Source of the DNA: Diphasiastrum complanatum
Taxonomy: Eukaryota > Streptophyta > Lycopodiopsida > Lycopodiales > Lycopodiaceae
NCBI GenBank assembly: GCA_029204225.1
Contig: CM055095.1
Location: forward strand, 49,982,841 to 50,042,840
Direction of reading: 5' to 3'
Length of the DNA: 60,000 nt
A program made the translations under genes and the position numbers. The notes below the pieces were generated by a model. That model made no database searches, was not told the DNA's origin, and worked only from the letters and a program-made list of their open reading frames with translations. This document shows positions 27,323-39,545 of the stretch, in pieces; position 1 is the first letter of the stretch, and every line of letters starts with the position of its first letter.

Positions 27323-28942
27323 TTTGAGGGATCAGACTCCACTCTTTGCTTATTGCTCGAGTTTGGGTTTTGAGTAGAGGACTGATTCTGGACTCTTGGT
27401 TATAGTTACTCAAAAGCATCGACCTACATTTTCTTTAACACGAAATAGAGCTAAAGAAATCCTAGAAACTTGACAGTCATTGCATAGTAGTTAGTAGTCA
27501 ATTTGGAGAGACATTTGGATTCATAGTCTAGGACCTGTGCATGGGGTGGCACTTTTTACTTGGTTTTCAGCCTTATATGCACTCCATGGCATGGTGCATG
27601 AGTGGCATTACTCACGAGTTGCCTAGGTAGATGTGCTAATGGCCTTATTGATGGTCGTTATTGATGGTGATTCTTTGCTTGGGTAGATGTGCTAATGGCC
27701 TTATTGATGGTCTTTATTGATGGTGATTGTATTATGTTGAATCTTTTAAGGTCTTGTACATGTTTTTTGCTTTGGCTCTTATGCCTTGTCATCCAAAACA
27801 TGCCCCCCCCCATAGCATCTTGGAGACCGCTCGAAAATTCACATCATGATCTTTGTGTCAAAAAATTCTCTCTCTTAAAAAACATGTTTTGATTTAAGGC
27901 CATCTCTCCCATGATTAGAAACATTCACCAAATAGAAGTTTCCAAAAGCGTGAGGGCATGCAATTGACACTTGGCCAAAATCATAATTAGCAATAAGATC
28001 AAGATAAGTCAATTGTCAATGTAGCTCAACACCATAATTAGAAATATACTTCACTTGGAACGCACGAATCAAGACCCAAGAATCGCATTTTAACCATCAT
28101 AGCCTACATTCTCTCTCAAAATGCTCTTTGGCTAGTCATGATGCGGGACCTTTATGTTTTGAGCAGCACATACTTTAGCAGAAAAGCTACGAGGAAGTGT
28201 GTACCCCCGAAAAAAGACAAAAAAGTACAACAAAAGAGAACTACATTGGTTAGAATAGTGATAAGTCCAAGACTTGCAAGTATGCCTATAGAGAGAAGTT
28301 CCCTTTGGGTTAGACTTGGAATGATTTCAAGGAATATGCAAATGCACATCTTGAATTTAATTCTTGCTTGAACTCTACCATGATGATGAAGGGTCTTGGC
28401 AAACCTATTACTCTGCATTTTACACAACCTTTTACATTTGACATAAACGTTTTCCACAAGAAAGTTTGTCTGATTTACACAAATAAAAATAAGTTTGTAT
28501 ATTACACAACCTTTCACATAAGACAAGAAAGATTTTGTAGATTACACAATTAGAAAATCTTATTTGGTGAATATTGTGTAATCACAACTCACAACTATCC
28601 ACTAAAAAGGGTAAAATTTACACACCCATACATTGTCAACCTCATGTGTTGAGGGTTCTATAATCTCCCAAATCACAAGTCCACTAAATAGACTCTACAA
28701 TCTTACACAACCTTATGTGCTGAAAGTTGTGTAGCATCACAACTCACAAGTGTTCACTAAATAGACTAAGAACTATTAGTTTTTTCAATCTAATTGGATG
28801 TTGAGGAAGACCCATGTCTAGGATGACGAAAGAACCAACAATCCTAACAATTTAGCATTCACCATTCACTAGCAATCCTCGGAATGGGTAAGAAGTTTAT
28901 AAAGCAACCTTTAACTTTCACATTTACCAGAAAATCATTACC
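27323..28942. other. Unassigned DNA upstream of the neprosin-like gene
   Basis: This region holds the presumed promoter of the minus-strand neprosin-like gene. No gene is recognised. A 124-codon minus-strand frame at 28152-28526 has no motif. A direct tandem duplication is listed separately. Confidence 0.5.
27626..27733. repeat. 56-bp tandem duplication
   Basis: GGTAGATGTGCTAATGGCC and the following bases to about 27681 are repeated at 27682-27733, with one substitution (TCGTTATT/TCTTTATT). Each unit contains an internal short repeat of TTATTGATGG. Confidence 0.85.
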
Positions 28943-28947
28943 CTTAG
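28943..28947. repeat. Left target duplication of the LARD-like element
   Basis: CTTAG precedes the element and recurs at 51250-51254 directly after its 3' LTR, 22.3 kb away. Confidence 0.85.
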
Positions 28948-28967
28948 TGTTACGGCCATATTCAGCT

Positions 28968-30152
<1,185 letters not shown>

Positions 30153-30156
30153 GAAG

Positions 30157-30169
30157 TGGTATCAGAGCC
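30157..30169 (+). promoter_or_regulatory. Copia C primer-binding site
   Basis: TGGTATCAGAGCC lies four bases after the LTR end and matches the initiator tRNA-Met priming site. Confidence 0.88.
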
Positions 30170-30260
30170 AAGAAATATTGGATTACAAGAGTCTAGGACT
30201 TATTCTCACCCTATAGACCTATTCTTTCTATCTGTGTCTCATCTCTGCTATACGATCAAT

Positions 30261-31110
30261 ATGGAAGGTTCAACCTCAAAGATCCGCTTGATCAACAAAT
30301 TCAACGGAGATGACTTCCACATGTGAAAGTTCAAGATGAGAATGATCCTGATCGAAAAAGAGCTATGGGGGTACGTAAATGGTTTAATACCCAAGCCGGT
30401 AGAACTTGAATTGCTTCCAGCATGGGAAGCAAAGGATGGCAAAGCACTTGCCATTGTATCTCTAAATCTGAAAGACACTCAAATTGCTCATGTGTCCAAC
30501 AACACCACCTCCAAAGAAGTGTGGGATATCCTTACAAGCATCTACAAGACCTCAGATGTGTCCACTCGCCTCTTCTTGAGGAAGAAGATGCTGATACTCA
30601 GAATGAGCGAAGGCACCTCAGTAAGCGACCATATGAATGAGTTCAAACAGTTGCTAAATCAACTGGCTGCAATAGGATCACCTATATCAGAAGAAGACTC
30701 TACCATGTCTCTTCTTGCCAGTATTCCATCCTCCTATGACAATTTAGTGTTGCTTCTTAGCAACACTCCTGCGCTGCCTCTACAAAAATTGACAGCAAGT
30801 ATGTTGCAGGAAGAAGTAAGGAGGAAAAGCTTGTTCACGACAATGAGTACCAAATCCAAGGCACTCTACTCAACCAAGCAGCAGTCCAAGAAGAAGAAAT
30901 ATTTCAAGGACAAGAAGACAAAGGCAAAACAGCCAGCAGCCAATCATCGTCCAAGAAGAAGCTTTGTAGGTACTGCAAAAGAACCAACCATGATATCAAG
31001 GACTGTCACGTCCTCGAGCATAATGAAGCCAGAGAGAAGTTGCAGCAGCAACAACAAGGAATCTTTGACACAGTCAGAGACTCGCAAGAAGATGAGAAAG
31101 CGCTGATGGT
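30261..31110 (+). pseudogene. Copia C gag
   Basis: The start ATG gives FNGDDFHM, then a TGA at 30324 where the family has Trp (W-KFKMR). The frame is then open from 30336 through SLNLKDTQIAHVSNNTTSKE, RMSEGTSVSDHMNEFKQLL and LLASIPSSYDNL, a UBN2-type gag. A frameshift near 30940 places the zinc knuckle CRYCKRTNHDIKDC (CX2CX4HX4C) in a different frame. The protein would coat element RNA in virus-like particles. Confidence 0.85.
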
Positions 31111-31500
31111 ACAAGATCAATCCAACAGAGATGCTGGTATCTCGATTCAGGTGCTTCTCAGCACATGATGCCATGCAAGGACCTCTTCTCTACACTCACA
31201 ACTATAAAATCAAAGTACATTTTCTTTGGTGACTCCAGTTCACATCAAGTCGAAGGCCAAGGCTCTATTCGACTACAATTCTCTAATGGCATCACTAGAC
31301 AGCCTAATGGTGTACTTTATGTACCCAAATTAACGAAGAACTTATTGTCTATCAGCAAGATCACTGATCAAGGCTATAGATCTTCGTTTACTGCTAGGGC
31401 AATGTACTATTTTAGATGAGAATTCAAAAGAAAATCTCTCTGCTTATAGAAAAAAAAAATTGTATATACTGAGTCACAATGTTGCACTTTTTGTAGTTGT
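31111..31500 (+). pseudogene. Copia C protease
   Basis: WYLDSGASQHMMPCKDLFS (about 31139-31195) contains an intact aspartic protease D-S-G-A site. GVLYVPKLTKNLLSISKI (about 31310) closes the domain. The frame ends in a stop at about 31417. It would process the gag-pol polyprotein. Confidence 0.82.
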
Positions 31501-32418
31501 TCAGATGCCAATTTATGGCATCGAAGATTAGGAAATCTAAAGATGCGTTCAATCTTGTGTATGCATCATAACAAAATTGTCAAGGACATGAATATAAATG
31601 TTGTTACTACAGCTAATCAATTTGTCTGTGAAAGTTACTTACTAGGCAAGCAACCTAGAACCAGATTTCCAAGAGGACAGGCCAGAAGAGCCAAGTTCAT
31701 TCTGTCACTGATACACAGTGACTTATGTGGTCCTATGAGCATACCTTCCTTGGGTAAGGCTCTATACTTTATTACATTCATTGATGACTACTCCCGATTT
31801 ACCAGAGTTATGTTTATTAAGAACAAGTCAGAAGCATTCAACTGCTTCAAGGAATTCAAGCAATATGCTGAAAATTAGACTGGTAAGAAAATCAAGGCCC
31901 TACGGTCTGATTCAAGGGGAGAGTACCTATCAAATGAGATGAAGGACTATATGTCGTCATGTGGCATGCACCATCAATTTACTACAAGCTACACTCCTCA
32001 ACAAAACAGAGTAGCTGAGCGGAAGAACCGCACATTGTTGGAAGCTGCACGATCCATGATAGCCAATGCCCAATTATCTCAAACATTCTAGGCAGAAGCT
32101 ATCTCTACGTCCTACTATCTGCAGAACTACTCCAACACTAAATCAGTTGATTCCAAGACACCATTTGAAGCCTACTATGGATACAAACCAATCTTGAAAT
32201 ATCTACGTGTTTTCGAATGTCTCTACTATGCACAAGTGCTATCTAATTCAAGGAAGAAACTGGATCCAGTAAGATGTAAGAACATCTTCATCGGCTACTC
32301 AACGTTGCATAAAGCATATCACATCTATGATGGTGATTCAGGTCAGATCTCAGTCAGCCGTGATGTTGTCTTTCTTGAAGACAAGTATTACGATTTCAAG
32401 CAGAAGCAGCCAATGTAG
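31501..32418 (+). pseudogene. Copia C integrase
   Basis: The core shows HSDLCGPM (Asp, about 31709), RSDSRGEY (Asp, about 31906; the usual NGG is SRG) and VAERKNRTLLEAARSMI (Glu, about 32015). Stops occur near 31876 and 32088. VSRDVVFLEDKYYDF ends the readable pol at about 32418. The normal continuation into reverse transcriptase is absent; unit 1 begins instead. Confidence 0.85.
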
Positions 32419-32461
32419 GAGTATGCCACACTAGCTTCACTATTCATCGTTAGGTTCCCCG

Positions 32462-33355
32462 ATGGCAACTGAGCGGGAGGAAACAATGAAGTTCCTAGAT
32501 GAGGAGCTTGTGGCATCGGGTGAGTTGCCGGTTCTGAATTATTCTTTCTTTGAGCCATTTCCACCAGCAATGGGCATGGACACATCAAATTTAGGCATAT
32601 CGGGAGACACCACACCCACCGTGTCACCTCCAAGTCACGGCCTGGTGATGGGTCCGATGATGTCGTTGCTGGTGGGTGGTTCTGATGAGGGCACCCCGAT
32701 GTCGCACACAACAAGAATGAAGCAGAAGGCAACCCATAGATGGTCAGAGAGAGGAGCACACGAGCGAAAGAGAAAGAATTCTCGCAAGATAGGCTCTACA
32801 TCAAAGCGAGGAAACCCTGCAGCTCAACAGACATCACCACTGCCCACACCGGCAACATCGCCTCCACCGCCTCCAACTCCACCGCCTCCGCCTCCACCTC
32901 CACCACCACCACCACCACCACCTCCACCTCCACCACCTCCAAGTTCTGCCGCAGCTGGCCCAAGTAGGACCGTAGAGCGTGGCAGGGGTAGGCCGGCCCC
33001 TCGTGCAGCACCATGGGCTGGAAAGGAGCTCCGTAGGATGCAGCCACTACCTCCTTGACTGCGTAAAAAGCGCAGGATCGCAAAGTGGCTCCAGGATATA
33101 CAGAGCTATCAGAAGTCCGTAAAATTTTTTATCCCTAGGGCTCCTTTTGTGAGGCTTGTAAAAGAAATAGTCCATGAATTTTCCTTGGGGAACAGAGTTA
33201 CGGCAGATGCGGTGTCCGCAATACAAGAGTCTATAGAAATGTACCTAACGCAGCTTTTTAAGGACTCATTTTTGTGTGCAGTGCACGGGAAGAGAGTCAC
33301 AATACTCCCGAAGGATCTCCACCTAGCTAGAAGGCTAATGAGAGAGCGCAATTAA
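32462..33355 (+). pseudogene. Histone H3-like gene 1 (long N-tail)
   Basis: One frame of 297 codons with a single internal TGA at 33056-33058. Residues 1-198 form an unusual tail: acidic start, basic ERKRKNSRKI (about 100-110), a run of roughly 28 prolines (about 135-160) and an AT-hook-like RGRGRPAPR (173-181). After the stop comes a complete H3 histone fold without length change: DIQSYQKSVKFFIPRAPF, then VRLVKEIVHEF, AVSAIQESIEMYLTQLF, LCAVHGKRVTILPKDL and HLARRLMRERN, ending where H3 normally ends. IPRAPF is closer to centromeric H3 than to canonical H3. H3 pairs with H4 in nucleosomes. The first residues could include copia or other sequence; the fold itself is clear. Confidence 0.82.
32862..32940 (+). 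repeat. CCN trinucleotide repeat coding polyproline
   Basis: About 26 triplets of CCA/CCT/CCG within the tail of H3-like gene 1. The repeat keeps the reading frame. Confidence 0.9.
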
Positions 33356-33424
33356 AAATATCATGTACATGATTTTATTTATAATATACTGAAGATTTGG
33401 TGTCAAGTATCTTGCAGAATTTCA

Positions 33425-33565
33425 GGTTATGTGAATGCAAATTGTTGTGATTGAGTTTAATATCTGATTTTAGTACTGTTTATGTGAATGCAGTCATTTG
33501 AAAATTTTAGTACCATCTATGTGAATGCAGTGATTTAAAATTTTAGTGTTATGAGAATGGTAGTT
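33425..33565. repeat. Diverged tandem repeats after H3-like gene 1
   Basis: TATGTGAATGCA occurs at 33428, 33481 and 33518. The last two lie in 37-bp units that share ATTTxAAAATTTTAGT. This is the presumed 3' untranslated or spacer region. Confidence 0.65.
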
Positions 33566-33603
33566 TCTTTAACCATGTTGTAGCTAAGATAGGTTTCCAT
33601 GTC

Positions 33604-33694
33604 GTGGCATGAAAATCACGCCAGGGCACGACCAGGGGCCGTTTGACCTGGTCAAACAGGCCCTGGTCGCGCCCTGCCGTGATTTTCATGCCAC
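33604..33694. repeat. Long near-perfect hairpin (mini foldback)
   Basis: Two arms of about 45 bases, GTGGCATGAAAATCACG... and ...CGTGATTTTCATGCCAC, pair with only four or five mismatches around a loop of 0-2 bases at about 33649. GC-rich inner arms contain CGACCAGGG. It lies between the convergent H3-like gene 1 and gene B, where it might also end transcription. Confidence 0.85.
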
Positions 33695-33823
33695 AAAAAA
33701 AAGAAAAGAAATCTTTATCAGGGAAAAAAAATTTTAATTCTAAATTCAATGAATAAGCACATCATATAATTACAATAGAGAATTAGGAGAGTCCTCAAGA
33801 AAAAAAAATGACAAAATCTTTAT

Positions 33824-35253
33824 TCACATTTGATCCATTTCCTTCAGAGAGGACTTCAGCTTCTCTGATTGCTTCTTTGATGACATTACTGTTTTTAACA
33901 TTTCTAATGCTAATTTAGGAGCATCTCTCTCATCCTCATAAGGGCCAATTAAACCCGAGAGAATGAGCCGGGTCTCGAATCCAGGGCAGAAATCATTCAA
34001 AACGGCTTTTCAGAGGACACAATAAGCCTTTGGCGTTGACGGTGACAAGTCCACCTCACCAATGTGCTTGGAGAGTGCTTTGCATTTAAGAAGCTCTGTC
34101 GGTAAATCTGGGCTGTACTTGTTGCTGAAGCAAAAAATAAAGTTGTTGGGCAAGGTCCCAATGTAGTGGGCCATAGACCTGTCCAAAGTTCCTGCTTCAA
34201 CTTTCTTCGCATTGCAAATGCATCAAGCTCCACTGCGTCCTGCATTTGGTTCAAATTATTGCAAAATGAGTATAATGAAGACAAACAAACATAACAAACG
34301 CAAGTTGAATTGTTGGGTCAGACTTGCCTCGGTCCCTCATCAATGTCTTCGGTTTGCGCAAGGTCAATTCCTTTGCATTTGTACTTCACGTTAGCAGTTT
34401 TTCCTTCGAGTACCTTGAATGGCCTCGTTTGAACTGGTGGTGGTTGAAGCGTTTTCAATTGGCAAAGCACTCTTGCCAGTGCTTGCTCGGTGGTGTCCGT
34501 GTCATGCCTGATCAGCTTCTCATACGTGTCGTCGGGTTGGGTGTGGTTGAAAGTGGAACTGCCATTCTGCAAATTTACCAATGCTGCCAGCATCTCATCT
34601 TCTCGCAAGCCGAGAATATGTTGCAAGCCATGCATGAACACATACTCCTGCCCGTCAATGATAATTGGAGCAAGGCCATGGATTCGAAGCACGACATCAT
34701 CGGACTCATCTATATCTTTTGGCTCCGCTGATGTGGGTGCACATGTTGCCTCTTGCGCAGCCAAGACTGCCTCGTGCTCCATAGATAAATCTTCCTCTTC
34801 ACCCGGGTCGTGCATCTTGTTCATCTGCTCACTAGGATTGTGTTTGTTGTTGGCCACAGTCGCTGGAAACTCATTAAGCAAAAAAATAACAGTAATCTCA
34901 CTGGATAGAAACTTCTTTCCTACACTTTCAAGATCAAAAGTTTTGAGCTGATCCTTGGTCAGCTCCAAGTAATGATCGTTACCCAAGTGACTAATAAATA
35001 TGTTGAGACAAGCGATAAAGGGTCTATCTCCTTTCCATATATAACTAAGCAAGTTATATGGAATCCACATGATAGTTGAGCCAGGAATTTGTATGGCATA
35101 AGGCTTCAAAGTTTCATCTATATACTCACTCACATACGTGAATGCATCCTTACTAGCCCGTAGAGTGGCAAGCGTGTCTATTCTACCGGTAAACATACAA
35201 TAAATACGATCTAACTGATCTAAAAACTGTGTGGGGGCTGGCAGATTGGCCAA
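33824..35253 (-). pseudogene. Gene B: unrecognised protein with long open frame
   Basis: An unbroken 311-codon frame (35253 to 34318) is long for this decayed region. It has an N-terminal part with FLDQLDRIYCMFTGR and IMWIPYNLLSYIWKGD, an acidic middle (EEEDLSMEHEA, KDIDESDD) and a later part with VLRIHGLAPIIIDGQEYVF. A second coding stretch to a stop at 33824 is likely (LDRSMAHYIGTLPNNFIF, FETRLILSGLIGPYEDERD), joined through an intron ending at CAG 34240-34242, with a frameshift inside. No family is recognised. It is convergent with the H3-like gene and downstream of gene A on the same strand. Confidence 0.55.
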
Positions 35254-35538
35254 CTCTATTTAGAGGACGACATTGTTATGCAACTAAGAACACTAATTGA
35301 CCAGCAAACTAGTAGTCTAATTGAACAAGACAAGCTAAATTACGAGGAAAGAAATTTCAACAAAGCAAGAAGTGACAACAAAATGAAAACCCCCACTCTT
35401 ATATAGAGGGACGTGTTTCCAAAAATAGATATTATTATTAAACAAAATAAACCAATTTATATTTATAACAACAATCCAATTCGACAGAAATATTTATCAC
35501 AAAGGAATATTCGAATTACAATTCAACATAAATTGTTT
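35254..35538. other. Spacer between gene B and gene A
   Basis: AT-rich spacer without a reading frame. It should contain the gene B promoter (minus strand); a TATATAAG-like run appears at about 35399-35405 on the complementary strand. Confidence 0.4.
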
Positions 35539-38123
35539 CTATTCCATCTCATCAGTTTCCGTAGCTTCTCTAGTGTTGTTTTCCAAAACATTGGATGTTG
35601 GTGTCCTCGGCATCCATCTCTTTCCAACTCGGACTCTAGACATCCTCCATTCTTGATGCCTTGTTCTAGCATTAGAGAATTGCCATGCTGTCTTTCTGAC
35701 TGAATTTGAATTGGAGATCATTGAACTCAACTCTTCAGTTCTTGTGTTTTGAAAGTGTCTTCGGCCCAAAACTCCTCTGTAAAACCATTGGAATATCTCA
35801 ACCAATGCATTGCTAAGACCCTTTCCTCCACCATGTCGTGTCCACGAGCATAGAAGATGTGCTGTTCATAGAAAATCGTATTAGATTAAATCTTTACAAA
35901 TACATAAATACGAAAGTAAAAAATATGAGACACACATACCATATAGTAACTTATGTGTGTTTCTCCCCATGCATCGATCATCAATTCAGTAAATGTTTTG
36001 ACTTCTCTTGCGTATCTATCCAAATCTTCATCTCTCACAATCTATTTGTTGATAGTTTGTGACAAGGCATCAAATGCTTGCCAAACCTTAGCACGTGTAC
36101 TTGCCATGCGAGGATTTGAGCCAATATTTGTTGTGCATTGACATATTTTCTTCCAGTACTCCCATTCAACACTGCTTTCACGTGTAGTATGATTTGACAA
36201 TAGGTGTCTCGCTTTCGCACCACCCATTGAAACTTTTGCTGGAACATCTTGCGTTTTTCCACTCATCTCAACGTCTTTGGTAAGACTCACGGGGGCCCCA
36301 TGCAATCCCATATCGGATAAAATTATCTCTAGATTTCTAATGCTAACATCTGCTCTTGATTTGGGCTGCATGTTCCATGCGTAACAACAATGCAAAAATA
36401 ATAATTTGTCCAGTATTCGTAATTCACCATGCATTGTGCAAAAATGGACTCTTTCAAGAGGAATGCTCAACATAGGACTCCAAGCTTTGTCTAGATTGTG
36501 CCTATTTGGTGCAAGACGTTGGTTACAATTCAAAACACTTTTGTTCTGTCCGGATTCAAACATACAATATATACAAAAAATTCTTTGCATTTGCACCGAG
36601 ACCACAACCATACATGCATTTTAAAGTCTTCAAATCAACAGCTAGGTGCCATTCTACAACAAAGCTTTCTCCTTCAACATTGAGCAATTTGCTTCATTTT
36701 GTGCATGTATTATCTTAGATATACTACATTTTTCAAATAGCCACTCCAGTACGTCGTGAGCCTCCCTAGGAACTTCAAATGCAGCTATCCACCATATGTG
36801 ATTTTCGGATTGCACGCTAAATTCTTTACAATAACTTCCGCCAAACTGTTGCAATTCACAATTCATCAAGGTGATTGTGACATGTTCAAGTTTACGCCCT
36901 TTTACGATTTCTGCTTCGTCCAACTTAGTAACAGATATAACTTTACCTCCATAATCTGTAAAACAGAAATTTCATTACGAAAACATATTAGTTGAAGAAA
37001 AGCATACAATTGAAAACTGAAATCCACAATAAATGTTCTTACCATTTGTTCTAACTTCGTAATGTCAGATCATCATCGCTTGGACCTTTTCCAGATCTAA
37101 GAATATATTATTGTCTTGATGATAATGAAAACATGTCGGAGGTCCTTTATTCTTATTGGTTACTGTAAAAGAATCCTCAATATGTTGAAACTCTCCTAAT
37201 TCAAAGAGCAAAATCGAATTGCATTCTCGTTTGGCAACAAGTTTATAAGTAGGTATTATTTGGTGGTGTTTTAACCCATTTTTTGTCAGAGCATTTCATA
37301 TACTTCTTCAAAGCTCTATACCCCTTGCGACTCACACCTCCTTGGTCACATGCGTACACCATCTCTTTAACATTTAGATTTGGCTTGAACTTGTCGACTA
37401 GCTTTTTTCTAATTCTCAAGCGAATTGAATCACTTGTTTCATCTTCCACAATCTTAATCAAATCTTTACCCTTCAAAAAATGTTTCATATATTTTTCGAC
37501 AATAAAATCTTTTCCAACCGTCTTTTTCAAGAACTCTTTTGTGTCCCTCATACGTCTTTTACTGGCACCACCACCTGGTGCCAAAGCTTCTAGTTTGTGT
37601 CTCTTAGTGTTTTCATTTTCTGCTTGCTGATCCATCGAGACTCTACGCTTTCGTTGTAAGCCATATATTGTCCTCTGAAATATACTGATTGAAGATTGCA
37701 ATTCTTCAATTTTTGCGACAAAACTGGCAAGCTCTATTTTCAAACCATTTATCTCCTGCTCCAATTTCATATTTATTCCATGCAACTTAAATTGTCATTC
37801 ATACTCAAGATATGAATGTTTGTCGTATTTGCCAATGTCTCAGCTTGGATTCTTCGAGAATCCATTGCTTGACAATAGCCAAGCAGTCCATTCCGACCAT
37901 CCCCAATGAACCTTAACAAACTATGTACATCAAAAAATTTAGGAGGAGCATCTACCAGTGGATTATGAGAGTATAAATCACCTCTTACCCATAGGTCAAT
38001 ATGTTTTTTGCCTTCTAATCTCCAACAATGCATGTCATATGGATTTAAGTTAACACCTTATGCAGCTTTGGTGGTCGCATAATCCTTCTCTAACTTCACA
38101 TGTAAGTGATACTTGGTTGTCAT
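35539..38123 (-). pseudogene. Gene A (unit 1): unrecognised transposon-borne protein
   Basis: Segments in order on the minus strand: MTTKYHLHVKLEKDY then KKHIDLWVRGDLYSHNP; a coiled coil (EQEINGLKIELASFVAKIEE) followed by the basic RKRRVSMDQQ; DQGGVSRKGYRALKKYM; DEAEIVKGRKLEHVTITLMN; ENHIWWIAAFEVPREAHD; IPLERVHFCTMHGELRILDK; DAWGETHISYYM; FQWFYRGVLGRRHFQNTRT. Two good introns can be drawn, 36956-37042 and 35862-35939, both GT-AG. Several frameshifts and stops (near 38070, 37770, 37245, 37060 and 36650) make it a pseudogene. A diverged homologue is in unit 2. The length, position and His-rich conserved segments would fit a transposase, but I cannot match a family. Confidence 0.6.
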
Positions 38124-38269
38124 CTTGAAGATGTCGAATTTCCCAAAAAAATCTATGTAGAACATTACAATATACCTTAATCAAATGGTGTCAAAGTTCA
38201 ATGTGAACCAACCATGATATAAGCTTTATTAGGCATATACTAGTTTCCATCCCTAGGGTCCTATTGTAG

Positions 38270-38535
38270 TTAGGACAATGAAAGGTCGTCCTATACTAAC
38301 CCTACTTTAGTTGTAATTTGTAACTTACCTATTAGTTGCCTATTATAGTCTATGCAAATAACCTACAATAGTCTATGAAAATGAGACCTACATTTAGGCC
38401 TTAACTCTTGCTCACCTTGTATGGCAACCCAAGGTAAAGGTGCCATGTAGGATTGATTAGCACTAAATTAATTATGATTAGAAAACTTGTTTAGGCAAGG
38501 AAGAGGCCCTTTTTGAGTCCAAAAAGGGCCCTAAT
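38270..38535. repeat. Right arm of a foldback/TIR element
   Basis: From about 38415 this matches 14985-15111, the right arm of the foldback element: CCAAGGT..., GTTTAGGCAAGGAAGAGGCC and the terminal hairpin ending AAAAAGGGCCC. It ends directly against copia C 3' LTR sequence that starts at LTR position about 26. Confidence 0.75.
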
Positions 38536-39007
38536 GACTCACCCCAATAGCCCTCCTTCGTTCTCCAAATATTTACTCTCTCAAATGTAACCTGTAGAAA
38601 ATGAATTGTTTTCAAACAGTCTGTATTGTTACACTAATTGTTGCTACAGTCTATTTTTTCCCAGCCAAAAAAGAATGAGAAAACCCGACACTGTGTTTTT
38701 ACACGGGGTTTTTGACAGGCCACAATTAGGACACAAAATGTGACGCTTGCCCTACAAAAGCCGAAGGTGTCCTACAGATAAAGACAAAATCTCGAAGGTG
38801 TCTTACAAATCTCAGAGGCTGCCCTCAAGTAAAGGCAAAGGCCAGAAGGCCAAAGGGTGTCGTATTTTCAATTTGCAGAAATTCACGCTCCATTTCGCTA
38901 TCAGACTAGGAAACCTTCACGCTCCATCAACAATCCAATCCCCTGATCACTTTGACAGCTGTTATCAATCTTGTAATTGTAAAGTTAAGTTAGTACGAGA
39001 TTTTCAA

Positions 39008-39073
<66 letters not shown>

Positions 39074-39514
39074 ATTGAGCGATTGAAATATATAGGATGA
39101 GATAAGGTGAATACATGAAGTCGTATAACAGAGAGCGCAATCTTACCAGTAGCTGACTCCTCAGAGTTAGTGATTATAGAGAGAGAGAGAGAATTCAGAA
39201 CATTAGTATTTTATTTTTGGATCTGTAAGTAGGATCATGTGCTTATCAACGCAATTGTATTGTGGTGTGATTGTTGTCTTTACAACCTTTCATTATACAG
39301 ACTCGCTATTGTTTTATTTCATTACATTCTTGTTGAATGATAACTCTCACTCCCTTTTACACAAACACCAATATCAGAGAATTGTATGGTTGTCTATGAT
39401 GCCTTATTGATTTTAAATTCTCTTAATATTAGGTTATCAATATTAGAGGATTGCATGGTTGTCTCAGACGCCTAATTGCTTTTGCAATCTTTCTTTCATG
39501 GCAGTCTATGACTC
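38536..39514 (+). repeat. Copia C 3' LTR, first part
   Basis: Matches 5' LTR bases from TCATCCCAACAGCCC (28992) to TCTATGACTC (about 30034). The first 25 bases are lost at the unit 1 junction. It contains (TA)n at 39011-39067. Confidence 0.9.
39505..39514. repeat. Left target duplication of unit 2
   Basis: TCTATGACTC, repeated with three differences as TCTATAATGC at 45365-45374. The undisturbed 5' LTR has a single TCTATGACTC followed by CTACATTG, exactly what remains if unit 2 and one copy are removed. Confidence 0.7.
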
Positions 39515-39528
39515 ATTGGAGAAAATAT

Positions 39529-39545
39529 GGGCCCAAAGAGGGCCC
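39529..39545. repeat. Unit 2 left terminal inverted repeat core
   Basis: GGGCCCAAAGAGGGCCC pairs with 45343-45358 with two mismatches in 16. The GGGCCC-spacer-GGGCC design resembles the ends of the foldback family. Confidence 0.7.

Larger units (their letters stand above)
32419..38535. mobile_element. Unit 1: chromatin-gene unit, left end unresolved
   Basis: This block replaces copia C RT/RNase H and carries a histone H3-like gene (+), gene B (-) and gene A (-). Its right end is the arm 38270-38535, which finishes in the same GGGCCC-hairpin terminus as the foldback element at 13930-15111. No matching left terminus is visible near 32419, so the left side is truncated or the block is composite. 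Gene A and an H3-like gene are shared with unit 2 (39515-45364), which supports a common mobile origin. Confidence 0.6.

Noticed and set aside
32419-32470. Left terminus of unit 1
   Set aside because: No inverted counterpart of the 38.5 kb arm or of the unit 2 ends is visible here, so the boundary was set only by the end of readable copia pol.
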